Shown here piece after piece: positions 40,767 to 50,108 of a stretch of DNA of 64,000 bases. The translations under genes and the position numbers were made by a program. This DNA is from Desulfuromonas thiophila (GTDB lineage Bacteria; Desulfobacterota; Desulfuromonadia; Desulfuromonadales; Desulfuromonadaceae): the NCBI RefSeq assembly GCF_900101955.1, contig NZ_FNAQ01000001.1, positions 186,001-250,000 of the forward strand, given 5' to 3'. The notes beneath the pieces were generated by a model, which worked only from the letters and a program-made list of their open reading frames with translations, did not search any database and had not been told where the DNA came from. Numbering within the stretch: the first letter of the stretch is position 1; every line of letters begins with the position of its first letter.

Positions 40767-41069
40767 ATGATTACCGTTTATCACTATCTGGTGCTCAGCG
40801 CCATCCTGTTCAGCCTGGGTGTCATCGGTGTGCTGACCAGGCGTAATGCCATCGTGCTGTTCATGTGCGTTGAACTGATGCTCAATGCTGTCAATCTGTC
40901 CTTCATCGCCCTGTCAAGCCATCTGGGCAACATGGATGGCCAGGTGTTCGTCTTTTTCATTATGACGGTGGCTGCTGCCGAGGCGGCGGTTGGCCTGGCA
41001 CTGATGATCGCCTTTTACCGCAACCGCGAGTCCATTGATGTCGAGGACTTCAGCCTGTTGAAATGGTAG
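40767..41069 (+). CDS. nuoK: NADH:quinone oxidoreductase subunit K
   Basis: Three-helix membrane subunit of 100 residues, related to MrpC. The glutamates of the proton path are present in [11 protein letters not shown] and [13 protein letters not shown]. It begins nine bases after nuoJ. Typical length and sequence. Confidence 0.96.
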   Translation: MITVYHYLVLSAILFSLGVIGVLTRRNAIVLFMCVELMLNAVNLSFIALSSHLGNMDGQVFVFFIMTVAAAEAAVGLALMIAFYRNRESIDVEDFSLLKW

Positions 41070-41117
41070 TTTGTCGGGGTTGCGCCGGGTATCCAGACTC
41101 GCCTAGAGGAGAGATAG

Positions 41118-43097
41118 ATGTACGATAAATTATGGCTCATCCCGCTGTTTCCCTTTCTGGGATTTCTGATCAACGGGCTGCTTGGCAGAAAAATCAAGAA
41201 TGAAAAAGTCATTGGTGCCATTGGTACCCTTGCCATCTTTGCTTCCTTCCTGCTGTCGTGCCGTTATTTCCTGCAATTACTGGCCGATGAGGTCAAGGTG
41301 CACGAGGTTGTTGTCGCCAGTTGGATGTCGGTGGGCAGCCTGCAGGTGGACTGGGGTTTCCTGTTCGATCCCCTGTCGGCCCTGATGATGCTCAATGTCA
41401 CCGGCTTGGCGACGCTGATTCACCTGTATTCCATTGGTTACATGCATGGTGAGGATGGCTATCCGCGTTATTTTTCCTACCTGAACCTGTTCACCTTCGC
41501 CATGTTGATGCTGGTGATGGGCAACAACGCCCTGGTGCTGTTTGTTGGCTGGGAGGGCGTCGGTCTGTGTTCATACCTGCTGATCGGTTATTATTACGAG
41601 AAGAAAAGCGCCAGCGATGCCGGGAAAAAGGCCTTTGTCGTTAACCGGATCGGCGATTTCGGTTTTCTGCTGGGTCTGTTTCTGCTGTTCTGGTCTCTTG
41701 GCTCCAAGGGGGTTTGGACTATTCGGTTCACGGAAATCGCCGCCAATGCTCATCTGTTGGAACAGGGTGGTCTGGTTGTGACGCTGGTGACCCTGTGTTT
41801 CTTTCTTGGTGCCACCGGCAAGTCCGCCCAGATTCCGCTGTATACTTGGTTGCCAGACGCCATGGAAGGTCCGACGCCGGTTTCGGCCCTGATTCATGCC
41901 GCCACCATGGTGACCGCTGGGGTCTATATGATTGGCCGGATGAATGGCCTTTATGCCCTGGCACCTGAAACCATGCTGGTCGTCGCCATTGTTGGTGGCG
42001 CTACGGCCCTGTTTGCCGCCACCATCGGCCTGGCCCAGAATGATATCAAACGGGTTCTGGCGTACTCCACGGTATCGCAGCTTGGCTATATGTTTTTGGC
42101 CATGGGGGTCGGCGCCTTCACTGCCGGCATTTTCCATCTGCTGACCCACGCTTTCTTCAAGGCCTGTCTGTTCTTGGGCTCCGGCTCAGTGATCCACGCT
42201 ATGCACCATGCCTATCACCATGCTCACTTGCATGATGATCCGCAGGATATGCGCAACATGGGTGGTTTGCGCAAGAAAATGCCGATCACCTTTGTGACCT
42301 TTCTGTTGTCGACTTTGGCCATTGCCGGCATCCCGTTCTTTTCCGGCTTTTTCTCCAAGGATGAGATTCTCTGGTGGGCTTTTGCGTCAACCCGTGGCCA
42401 CTGGGGTCTGTGGCTGATGGGGGCCATCGCCGCCGGGATGACCGCCTTCTATATGTTCCGCCTGGTTTTTATGACCTTCTTTGGCGAGCAGAAGACGGAC
42501 GCCCGTGCCAAGGATCATATCCCTGAGTCGCCGCTGGTGATCACTCTGCCGCTGATGATTCTGGCCCTGCTGGCCACCTTCGGCGGTCTGATCGGGATTC
42601 CTCATGTGTTGGGCAATTTGCTGGGTCATCTGCCCAACAAGATTGAGGCCTTTCTCTCGCCGGTGTTTGGTCATACCCAGCATCTGCACCATCTGCATGC
42701 CCATGGCAGTGCCAGCGCGGAGTTCGGTCTGATGGGCCTGTCTGTTGGTATCGCCCTGTGTGGCATCCTGCTGGCCTGGTTTCTTTACTGCCGCCGGCCG
42801 GAACTGCCGGGCCGCATTGCCGGGGCTTTTGCCGGGCTGCATCGGGCAATCTATAATAAATGGTATGTTGACGAATTGTATGACCTGCTGTTTGTCAATC
42901 CGACAAAGAATCTGGGTACGCGGCTGTGGACCTTCTTCGATGTCCGCATCGTCGATGGCCTCGTCAACGGCGTTGCCTGGCTGGTGCGTGGTGCGGGGCG
43001 AGTGTTGCGCCATACCCAGACTGGCTACACCCACAGCTATGCCATGGCCATGGTGATGGGTCTGGTGGCCATCATTGCCGTCTGCGTGTTCCACTGA
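41118..43097 (+). CDS. nuoL: NADH:quinone oxidoreductase subunit L
   Basis: The distal antiporter-like proton-pumping subunit, 659 residues with about 16 helices and the lateral amphipathic helix near the C terminus. Motifs include FVGWEGVGLCSYLLIGYYY (key Glu), TGKSAQIPLYTWLPDAMEGPTPVSALIH and LTHAFFKACLFLGSGSVIH. A His-rich linker, HTQHLHHLHAHG, near residue 520 is variable in the family. GAGGAGAG precedes the ATG. Confidence 0.97.
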   Translation: MYDKLWLIPLFPFLGFLINGLLGRKIKNEKVIGAIGTLAIFASFLLSCRYFLQLLADEVKVHEVVVASWMSVGSLQVDWGFLFDPLSALMMLNVTGLATLIHLYSIGYMHGEDGYPRYFSYLNLFTFAMLMLVMGNNALVLFVGWEGVGLCSYLLIGYYYEKKSASDAGKKAFVVNRIGDFGFLLGLFLLFWSLGSKGVWTIRFTEIAANAHLLEQGGLVVTLVTLCFFLGATGKSAQIPLYTWLPDAMEGPTPVSALIHAATMVTAGVYMIGRMNGLYALAPETMLVVAIVGGATALFAATIGLAQNDIKRVLAYSTVSQLGYMFLAMGVGAFTAGIFHLLTHAFFKACLFLGSGSVIHAMHHAYHHAHLHDDPQDMRNMGGLRKKMPITFVTFLLSTLAIAGIPFFSGFFSKDEILWWAFASTRGHWGLWLMGAIAAGMTAFYMFRLVFMTFFGEQKTDARAKDHIPESPLVITLPLMILALLATFGGLIGIPHVLGNLLGHLPNKIEAFLSPVFGHTQHLHHLHAHGSASAEFGLMGLSVGIALCGILLAWFLYCRRPELPGRIAGAFAGLHRAIYNKWYVDELYDLLFVNPTKNLGTRLWTFFDVRIVDGLVNGVAWLVRGAGRVLRHTQTGYTHSYAMAMVMGLVAIIAVCVFH

Positions 43098-43140
43098 TTA
43101 CAGCTGACAGCAGGATTTTCCATACAAGGAGCGATTCCAA

Positions 43141-44706
43141 ATGTCTGAACATCTTTTAAGTCTGATGACATTTTTCCCGCTGCTGGGCATGTTGGTTGTG
43201 CTGATGCTGCCCAAAGGCCAGGACGGTCTGCTCAAGACCGTGACCCTGGTGGTAACGTTGATCACCTTCGTGATCAGCCTGCCGCTGGCGCTGGATCCGG
43301 TGTTCAAGACCTCCGCCGCCATGCACTACACCGAGTTTGTGCGCTGGATCAGTGTCGGGGACTATTTCCGGATGAACTACAGCATCGGTGTCGATGGTAT
43401 CAGCCTGTGGCTGGTTATTCTTACCACCTTCATCATGCCCATCGCGGTGTTGTCGACTTGGCAGGCAATCAAAAAGAATGTCAAGGGCTACATGGCACTG
43501 CTGCTCCTGCTCGAAACAGCTATGCTTGGAGCCTTTATCTCGCTCGATCTGTTCCTGTTTTACATCTTCTGGGAGCTGATGCTGATACCGATGTATTTCC
43601 TGATCGGTATCTGGGGCGGGGCCAACCGCATCTACGCCGCGGTCAAGTTCTTCATCTATACAGCTGTTGGTTCTTTGCTGATGCTGGTGGCGATTATCTT
43701 CCTGTACTACCACGCCATCGGAACCGGTGTGTGCGTGGATGGTTTCAGCATTGCTGATTTTTATCGTCTTGGCATTGATCCGGCGCTGCAGAAATGGCTG
43801 TTCCTGGCCTTTGCCTTCAGTTTCGCCATCAAGGTGCCCATGTTTCCGGTACATACCTGGTTGCCGGATGCTCACACCGAAGCTCCGACGGCTGGTTCGG
43901 TGATTCTGGCCGCCGTGATGCTGAAAATGGGGACCTACGGTTATCTGCGTTTTGCCATGCCGCTGTTCCCGGATGCCCTGCAGCAGTTTCTGCCAATGTT
44001 GGCATTGCTGAGCGTGATCGGCATTATCTATGGTGCCCTGGTGGCGATGATGCAGAAGGATGTCAAGAAGCTGGTGGCTTATTCTTCCGTGTCACACCTG
44101 GGTTTTGTCATGCTTGGCCTGTTCGCTCTCAATACCATCGGAATTAATGGTGCCATACTGCAGATGATCAACCATGGCATCTCGACCGGGGCCCTGTTCC
44201 TTATCGTCGGATTCATCTATGAGCGCCGTCATACCCGTTTGATCAGTGATTTTGGCGGGCTGTCGAAACAGATGCCTGTTTTTGCCACGATCTTCATGAT
44301 CGTCACGCTGTCCTCTATCGGCCTGCCAGCCACGAACGGTTTCGTGGGAGAGTTTCTGATTTTGATGGGTGCCTTTGAGAGCGATCTGCGCTGGTTTGCG
44401 GTCTTCGCCACATCAGGTGTCATTCTGGCCGCTGTTTATATGCTGTGGATGTTCCAGCGGGTGATGTATGGCAAACTTGATAAGCCGGAAAACCAGGTAC
44501 TGAAGGATCTGTCCGTGCGTGAACTCTGTGTCATCCTGCCGCTGGTGGTCTGCGTGTTCTGGATTGGTGTGGCGCCCAACACCTTCCTTGAAAAGATGAC
44601 GCCGGCAGTCAATCAGCTGATCGAGCAGGTGACCGGAGAAGCGGTGGCGGCTGTTCCAGAGGTCGTCTTGCCATCTGCCGCGCCGGAGCAGGCCCAGCAG
44701 CATTGA
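43141..44706 (+). CDS. nuoM: NADH:quinone oxidoreductase subunit M
   Basis: Second antiporter-like proton channel, 521 residues and about 14 helices. Marks: LFYIFWELMLIPMYFLIGIWGG (key Glu), KVPMFPVHTWLPDAHTEAP and AYSSVSHLGFVMLG. AAGGAGCG sits upstream. The C terminus has an Ala/Pro/Glu-rich tail not conserved in the family. Confidence 0.97.
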   Translation: MSEHLLSLMTFFPLLGMLVVLMLPKGQDGLLKTVTLVVTLITFVISLPLALDPVFKTSAAMHYTEFVRWISVGDYFRMNYSIGVDGISLWLVILTTFIMPIAVLSTWQAIKKNVKGYMALLLLLETAMLGAFISLDLFLFYIFWELMLIPMYFLIGIWGGANRIYAAVKFFIYTAVGSLLMLVAIIFLYYHAIGTGVCVDGFSIADFYRLGIDPALQKWLFLAFAFSFAIKVPMFPVHTWLPDAHTEAPTAGSVILAAVMLKMGTYGYLRFAMPLFPDALQQFLPMLALLSVIGIIYGALVAMMQKDVKKLVAYSSVSHLGFVMLGLFALNTIGINGAILQMINHGISTGALFLIVGFIYERRHTRLISDFGGLSKQMPVFATIFMIVTLSSIGLPATNGFVGEFLILMGAFESDLRWFAVFATSGVILAAVYMLWMFQRVMYGKLDKPENQVLKDLSVRELCVILPLVVCVFWIGVAPNTFLEKMTPAVNQLIEQVTGEAVAAVPEVVLPSAAPEQAQQH

Positions 44707-44761
44707 TGGCGGCTGAGTCAAGGATCACGAACCTGTTCAACCGCTTCTAAAGGAGCAATTC

Positions 44762-46222
44762 ATGGAAAATCTGGTGCAAACGGCAATGCAGAATGTCAAT
44801 TTTGCTGCCATTATGCCTTCACTGGTGCTGGCTTGCAGTGCAATGGCATTGCTGCTGCTCAACGCCTTCATGAAACGGGGAGCGACCGCGCTGCCTTGCT
44901 GGCTGAGTTTGCTGGCACTGGCCGCGACAGCCTGGATCAGTATCAAGGGCTGGAATGCGGCCCAATTCGGTTTTGCTGGCCATGCTGCGCTGGATAACTA
45001 CGCCATCTTCTTCAATCTGGTGTTTGTCCTGGCCGCCGCCATGACCATTTTGATGTCGGATTCCTACCTCCATCGGGAGGGTTATCCGGTGGGTGAGTAT
45101 TACCCCTTGGTTCTGTTCAGCACCGTAGGCGCGATGCTGATGGCCTCGGGTACCGACCTGATGACCATTTTCCTTGGCCTTGAGGTTCTGTCGGTGTCGC
45201 TTTATGTGCTGGCCGGGTTTTTCCGCGGCCAGTTGCGCTCCAACGAGGCGGGCCTGAAATACTTTTTGTTGGGGGCTTTTTCGACGGGTTTTCTGCTGTA
45301 TGGCATGGCGCTGATCTATGGCGTTACTGGCACGACCAACGTGGCTGATATTGGCGTGTTTTTCTCTCATCATCGCACCGAATTGTCCAATCCGCTGGCT
45401 GTTGGTGGCATGTTGCTGATGGCGACCGGCTTTCTGTTCAAGATAGCCATTGCGCCGTTTCACATGTGGACGCCAGACGTTTATGAGGGCTCACCGACTC
45501 CCATTACCGCCTTTATGAGCGCCGGCCCCAAGGCTGCTGCATTTGCTGCCTTCATGCGCGTTTTTCTGGTGGGACTCGGTACCATGCAGGATTCCTGGGT
45601 TGGCATGCTGTGGGTGTTGGCGGTACTGACCATGGTGATGGGGAACTTCGTGGCCATCAGTCAGACCAACCTCAAGCGCATGCTGGCTTATTCGTCTGTG
45701 GCCCATGCCGGATATGCTCTGGTGGGTTTGGTGGCTGCCAATGAGATCGGCGTTTCGGCGGTGCTGTTCTACATGCTGGCCTATGCCTTTATGAATATTG
45801 GCGCCTTTGCCGTGCTGGTGCTGGCTGGCAAGCAGGGCGAGGAGAATCTGACCCTGCAGGGATTTGCCGGTTTTGGCTACAAACGGCCGGTGCTGGCGGT
45901 ATTGCTGACCATTTGCCTGTTCTCGTTGATGGGCATTCCGCCGTCGGCAGGATTCACCGGTAAATTCTACATCTTTGCCGGTGCGCTGAATGCCGGATAT
46001 GTCTGGCTGGCGATTCTGGGTGTGCTCAACTCGGCGGTTTCCTTGTATTACTACCTGCGGGTCATGGTATACATGTACTTCCGTGAGCCCGAGGAGGACT
46101 TCTCCTGGGTACAACTCAAGCCCGGGGCAACACTCTGTCTCGTGCTGTCGGTGATCGGGGTGCTTTTTCTCGGCATAGTGCCCAGTGGCGTCATGGCCCT
46201 GGCCCGTCAGGCCCTGTTTTAA
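44762..46222 (+). CDS. nuoN: NADH:quinone oxidoreductase subunit N
   Basis: Third antiporter-like channel, 486 residues and 14 helices. Marks: IFLGLEVLSVSLYVLAGFFR (key Glu), KIAIAPFHMWTPDVYEGSPTP and MLAYSSVAHAGYALVGL. It is the last gene of the operon, followed at once by a terminator. AAAGGAGCA precedes the ATG. Confidence 0.97.
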   Translation: MENLVQTAMQNVNFAAIMPSLVLACSAMALLLLNAFMKRGATALPCWLSLLALAATAWISIKGWNAAQFGFAGHAALDNYAIFFNLVFVLAAAMTILMSDSYLHREGYPVGEYYPLVLFSTVGAMLMASGTDLMTIFLGLEVLSVSLYVLAGFFRGQLRSNEAGLKYFLLGAFSTGFLLYGMALIYGVTGTTNVADIGVFFSHHRTELSNPLAVGGMLLMATGFLFKIAIAPFHMWTPDVYEGSPTPITAFMSAGPKAAAFAAFMRVFLVGLGTMQDSWVGMLWVLAVLTMVMGNFVAISQTNLKRMLAYSSVAHAGYALVGLVAANEIGVSAVLFYMLAYAFMNIGAFAVLVLAGKQGEENLTLQGFAGFGYKRPVLAVLLTICLFSLMGIPPSAGFTGKFYIFAGALNAGYVWLAILGVLNSAVSLYYYLRVMVYMYFREPEEDFSWVQLKPGATLCLVLSVIGVLFLGIVPSGVMALARQALF

Positions 46223-46247
46223 CCGCGCACAGCAGCCTGTTACACCA

Positions 46248-46276
46248 AACCCCGGCTAATCACCGGGGTTTTTTTA
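46248..46276 (+). terminator. Terminator at the end of the nuo operon
   Basis: AACCCCGG (46248-46255) pairs with CCGGGGTT (46263-46270), followed by a run of T that leads directly into the ATG at 46276 of the next gene. Strong Rho-independent form. Confidence 0.9.
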
Positions 46277-47628
46277 TGTTTTCGGATCTACGTCAAACCC
46301 TCCAGACTCTGTGTGCAGTGGACGAGCCCCTGGTGCGCCAGACCCGGCCGGTTAGCGGTTATTTGCAGGTTGCGGCGCAGGTACGTCAGCTGCATTTGCA
46401 AGCCCGCGCAGCGGGTCGCCGGGTTCCGTTGCTGCTGTTTGAACAGGTGGATGACAGCCCGGCTGAGATCCTTTTTAATTTACTGGCCGACGAAGAACGG
46501 CTAATGCGTCTGTGTCGCAGGCCATCTGGCCAGCTGCTGGCGGACAATCTCCGCGCCAGCGGCCAAAGCTGGCAGGCCTTCTCGCGTGACCTGGCAACGC
46601 GGCCACTGGAAACGGCCAGCGGCTGTTCGGCTGCATTGGCTGGCTACAGCAGCGCGACCAGCCTTGCAGTTCTGCCGCAGTTGCACTACTGGCCACAGGA
46701 TAGCGGTCCCTATTTGTCTCTGGCGTGCCTTTACTGCCCGCTGGCGCCCCATGATGACCAGCTCAACGGTGGCGTTTACCGGTTGCGCCAGCTTGATGAT
46801 CAACATCTGAGTCTGCATCTTAATCCCGGCAGTCAGACCGCCCGCTGTCTTGAGCGTTATAACCGTGCTGGTCAGCCCATGCCTGTTACCATCTGTTGGG
46901 GGACCGCCCCGGCCCAGTTGCTGGCAGCGGTTTTTCCGCTGGCCGAAGGTGGTGGTACGCTCGCTCTGGCACAGTGGCTGACGGGGGCAGCGCCGCGCCT
47001 GCTTAAACTGCCCGGTGGTATGCGTGTGCCGGCCGATTCTGAAGTGATTATCAGTGGCTGGGTTGACGGCCGCCGACACATCGATGAAGGCCGGTTCGCC
47101 AATCACAGCGGCTTCTATGTGGCTGGCGGCTCCTGTCCGCTGATTACCATTGATCAGGTTTGGCTGCGTCCACGCCCCTTGCTGCCGGCAACATTGGTCG
47201 GGCCGCCACCAACGGAAAATCAGCATCTGGGACGTTTTCTCTGGCGCCATCTCGGCGTTTTGCTGGCCAATGAGCTGCCCTTTGTTTGTCAGCTGGATTG
47301 CCCGGCTGAACTGGCATTTCATGCAGCCGTGGTGGTACAGGTGAGAGCGCCAGGAAAGCCGCGCCAATGGCATGAGATGAAGCAGCAACTGTTGCAGCAT
47401 CCTCTGTTGCAGCGTGCCCGCATTCTGGTGCTGGTGGGGGAGGAAACCGCCTGCGAACGACCAACGGAGGTGCTCTGGCGCCTGGCGCAGCAGCTGCCGA
47501 CGGCGGTGCAATCGCAGGCTGGTCGTCTGTTGTGCGATGCGGTGGCCTGGCGCTATCAGGGTCGATGTCTGGTCTGTGACAGTGAACTACTTTGCCATGA
47601 GACGGGCATGGCCGGGGCGGGGCGATGA
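46276..47628 (+). CDS. UbiD-fold protein with substituted active-site residues
   Basis: A 450-residue member of the UbiD decarboxylase superfamily, recognisable by the N terminus FSDLRQTLQTL, LLFEQVDDSPAE, the PQLHYWPQDSGPYLSL stretch, NGGVYRLRQL and VPADSEVIISGWVD. UbiD enzymes use prenylated FMN held by a metal. By eye against E. coli UbiD, N164 and R169 are kept, but the metal-ligand Glu is T228 and the acidic catalytic residue in the EGP-G-(D/E)-HTG motif is N276 (EGRFANHSGF); the metal-ligand His is also not in place. Decarboxylase activity is doubtful. The ATG lies right after a terminator T tract with no normal ribosome site, so the start is uncertain. Its stop overlaps rsmE. Confidence 0.8.
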   Translation: MFSDLRQTLQTLCAVDEPLVRQTRPVSGYLQVAAQVRQLHLQARAAGRRVPLLLFEQVDDSPAEILFNLLADEERLMRLCRRPSGQLLADNLRASGQSWQAFSRDLATRPLETASGCSAALAGYSSATSLAVLPQLHYWPQDSGPYLSLACLYCPLAPHDDQLNGGVYRLRQLDDQHLSLHLNPGSQTARCLERYNRAGQPMPVTICWGTAPAQLLAAVFPLAEGGGTLALAQWLTGAAPRLLKLPGGMRVPADSEVIISGWVDGRRHIDEGRFANHSGFYVAGGSCPLITIDQVWLRPRPLLPATLVGPPPTENQHLGRFLWRHLGVLLANELPFVCQLDCPAELAFHAAVVVQVRAPGKPRQWHEMKQQLLQHPLLQRARILVLVGEETACERPTEVLWRLAQQLPTAVQSQAGRLLCDAVAWRYQGRCLVCDSELLCHETGMAGAGR

Positions 47629-48338
47629 ATCTGCTGTTGTTGCAGGAGGAGGATTTGTGCGGCGCTGACCGGGCCTGTATCGGCGGCCGTCGGTTGCAGC
47701 ATCTGCGTCAGGTGCTCGGCAGCCAGACCGGAGATTGCCTGCGGGTCGGTCTGTTGAATGGCCCGTTGGGTGAGGGCCTGATTGAGCAGCTGGATGCCCG
47801 GCAGGCCGTTTTATCCCTGCGTTGGTCTGGTCAGCCGCCGGACGAGCTGCCAGTTCGGTTGGTACTGGCCCTGCCTCGGCCCAAGGTGCTGGGGCGGGTG
47901 TTGCAGAGTGTGGCCGCTCTGGGGGTCAAACAGCTGGTCCTGGTCAATAGCTGGCGGGTGGATAAAAGTTACTGGAGCAGCCCGCTGCTGCAGCCCGCTG
48001 CCCTGCGCCAGCAGTTACTGCTGGGGCTGGAGCAGGGAGTGGATACCCGTCTGCCGCAGATTCTGCTGCGGTCACGCTTTAAGCCCTTTGTCGAGGATGA
48101 GCTGCACGACTGGTGTGGCGCGGGGACAAGGCTGGTGGCTCATCCGGCGGCCGCAGCGCCCTGTCCGGCAGCGCAGAACGGCTTTCTGACCCTGGCCATC
48201 GGGCCAGAAGGTGGTTTTATTCCCTACGAGATCGAAGCCCTGCAGGCGCAGGGTTTCACGGCGGTACATCTGGGCCGGCGGATTCTGCGGGTAGAAACCG
48301 CTGTCGCCTTTTTGTTGGGTCGCCTCAGCCCCGGGTAA
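47625..48338 (+). CDS. rsmE: 16S rRNA (uracil1498-N3)-methyltransferase RsmE
   Basis: Methylates U1498 in the decoding centre of 16S rRNA. The 237-residue protein has an N-terminal PUA-like part (about 1-70) and a SPOUT knot domain with the S-adenosylmethionine-binding loops LAIGPEGGFIPYE and LGRRILRVETA. Its ATG overlaps the stop of the UbiD-like gene (ATGA). The last 14 bases overlap the tRNA nucleotidyltransferase gene on the other strand. Confidence 0.93.
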   Translation: MNLLLLQEEDLCGADRACIGGRRLQHLRQVLGSQTGDCLRVGLLNGPLGEGLIEQLDARQAVLSLRWSGQPPDELPVRLVLALPRPKVLGRVLQSVAALGVKQLVLVNSWRVDKSYWSSPLLQPAALRQQLLLGLEQGVDTRLPQILLRSRFKPFVEDELHDWCGAGTRLVAHPAAAAPCPAAQNGFLTLAIGPEGGFIPYEIEALQAQGFTAVHLGRRILRVETAVAFLLGRLSPG

Positions 48339-49551
48339 ACCAGTGAAGCCGCTGCTGCGCGATCCAGCTGGCGCGAGCGGCAGGAGCCTGCTGAGCCAGC
48401 TGGTCTGGGCTGATGCCCAGTTCAAGCAGTGACAGCTGGGCGCACTGCAGGGCACGGGGCCAGTCGGCCGGCAGCGCGCTATCGGGCTTGTCGGCCAGGG
48501 CAATGGCGGGCAGCAGCGCGGTGACATCGGCCTTGAGGGCCTGGTGAGCCAGCTGCAGGCGTGCGTCAGCAGTCAACTGTGGCCAGCGGTTAAAGGCGCT
48601 GTGCAGCTGGCTGATGGCGGCCAGGGCCTGGCCCCAGCGGCGTGGCAGGCGTAGCTGTCGAACCAGGTGATGAGCCAGTGACACGCCGGCCTGGTGGTGA
48701 CCTGTGTGGCGGGGCAAGTCGGTGGCTGGTGTGGCCAGCTTGCCGAGGTCGTGGAAAAAAGCGCAGAAGCGCCACAGGGGGTCGCTATGGGTGCCGGCAC
48801 AACGGCGCAAGACCAGCACCGCATGGCGAAGCAGGCTGCCTTCGGGATGGTTCTCGGGTGGCCCGGCCGGAATCCGGTCGAAGCGCCACAGCTGCGGCAG
48901 CCAGTGACGGCCAAGATTGAACTGGAGCATCAGCAGAAAAAAACGTTCAGGATGTGGTGTGGCCAGGGCCTTGACCAGCTCACGGCTGAAGCGCTCGACG
49001 GCGATGGGCTGCAGCGCTTGCTGCCAGTCGTGCAGACGCGCGGCGCGACCACAGTCGCGATGCAGTTGCCAGCCGGCAGCGGCAAAGCGCAGGGCGCGGA
49101 ACAGGCGCAGGGGGTCAGCGCTAAAGCTGTTGGCGCTGCAGGGGCGCAACAGCCGGCAGGCCAGATCCTGCCGGCCGGTCAGCGGGTCGATGAGCTGGCC
49201 CGTCAGATCCAGGGCCAGGGCATTGATGGTGAAATCGCGCCGGGCCAGATCCGCTGTCACGCTTGCCTGATCCAGTTGCGGCAGGGGACTGATTTCGATG
49301 GCGCCGAACGGCGGCAGATAACGGAACCAGATGGGAGCCGTGGTTTTGCCCTGTACCAGGGAGAATCCCAGCTGGCGCAGTCGCTCACCGGGCAGGTCGG
49401 TCAACAGATCGGTATCGGCGGCGGATCGCCCCAGCAGCAGATCACGCACACTGCCACCAACCAGCAGCAGGTGTGGCTGATCGGCAGCACTGAACAGTTG
49501 TCGCAGGGCCCGCAGTGGTGGACTGTCGGCCAGAGCGGTAGCCGGATTCAT
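48325..49551 (-). CDS. tRNA nucleotidyltransferase / poly(A) polymerase family protein (CCA-type) with HD domain
   Basis: Class II nucleotidyltransferase, 408 residues. The head domain has VGGSVRDLLLG with the metal acids in TDLLTD, and RRDFTINALALD. A neck and RNA-binding region follow, then an HD phosphohydrolase domain with FFHDLGKLATP. Such proteins add or repair CCA at tRNA 3' ends; some only add A or CC, and some are poly(A) polymerases. I cannot decide between these from sequence. I chose ATG 49551, which overlaps the nuclease stop (ATGA); ATG 49563 is four codons earlier. It is the last gene of the minus-strand operon starting near 53.6 kb. Confidence 0.88.
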   Translation of the reverse strand: MNPATALADSPPLRALRQLFSAADQPHLLLVGGSVRDLLLGRSAADTDLLTDLPGERLRQLGFSLVQGKTTAPIWFRYLPPFGAIEISPLPQLDQASVTADLARRDFTINALALDLTGQLIDPLTGRQDLACRLLRPCSANSFSADPLRLFRALRFAAAGWQLHRDCGRAARLHDWQQALQPIAVERFSRELVKALATPHPERFFLLMLQFNLGRHWLPQLWRFDRIPAGPPENHPEGSLLRHAVLVLRRCAGTHSDPLWRFCAFFHDLGKLATPATDLPRHTGHHQAGVSLAHHLVRQLRLPRRWGQALAAISQLHSAFNRWPQLTADARLQLAHQALKADVTALLPAIALADKPDSALPADWPRALQCAQLSLLELGISPDQLAQQAPAARASWIAQQRLHWFTRG

Positions 49552-50108
49552 GGCTTTTGCCACAGGCCGCGCCTGTGGCGGCGAGCCTGTTCCTCCAGCT
49601 GCAGGAACTCGGTCTTGCGGGCGAAGGCGAAGCGGCGGTAGACCCGCGCCCGACCCTCGCGCAGTAGCTGGGCGTTGAGCAATGTGCCATTGTCCAGCCA
49701 GACATAGGCCAGCAAACGGCCATAGCGGTCATAGGACGGGTTTTCCACTTCCAGCCGCACCTGGCGTCCCTTGACCTGACGAATCAGCTGGCGGCGATTG
49801 TCCTCCGCCACCTGCCGCAGCCTGGCCGGCGATCCGCTGCCCAGTTGCAGGAAGGCCCGGTCGCGCCCTTTGCCGTTGTGCTCCGGCGCATCAATGCCTA
49901 CCAGTCGTACCTTGCCGATGCCGGCCACCTTGAGACTGTCACCATCATAAATCCAGCTTACCCGCCCGATCAGCGGATCATTGGCCAATGCCTGGGTGCG
50001 AAGCGGCAGCAGCCCGGCCAGCAGCAGGCCGATCAGGATCAGCAGCGCGATCGGCCGGCGCGGAAGGCGCTTGGCGCGGTCTTTTCGGTAGGCAAGAACG
50101 CAGCGCAT
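49548..50108 (-). CDS. Secreted thermonuclease-like (SNase) protein
   Basis: A 186-residue staphylococcal-nuclease-fold protein. A hydrophobic signal (about 20-42, ALLILIGLLLAGLLPL) indicates export. The domain has WIYDGDSLKV, VRLVGIDAPEH (metal Asp and Arg), DRYGRLLAYVWLDNGTLLN and the ending RRHRRGLW. The loop after APEH is longer than in the Staphylococcus enzyme. It is joined on both sides by overlaps (TGATG with cysK and ATGA with the nucleotidyltransferase). A DNA- or RNA-degrading role in the periplasm or outside is inferred. Confidence 0.87.
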   Translation of the reverse strand: MRCVLAYRKDRAKRLPRRPIALLILIGLLLAGLLPLRTQALANDPLIGRVSWIYDGDSLKVAGIGKVRLVGIDAPEHNGKGRDRAFLQLGSGSPARLRQVAEDNRRQLIRQVKGRQVRLEVENPSYDRYGRLLAYVWLDNGTLLNAQLLREGRARVYRRFAFARKTEFLQLEEQARRHRRGLWQKP

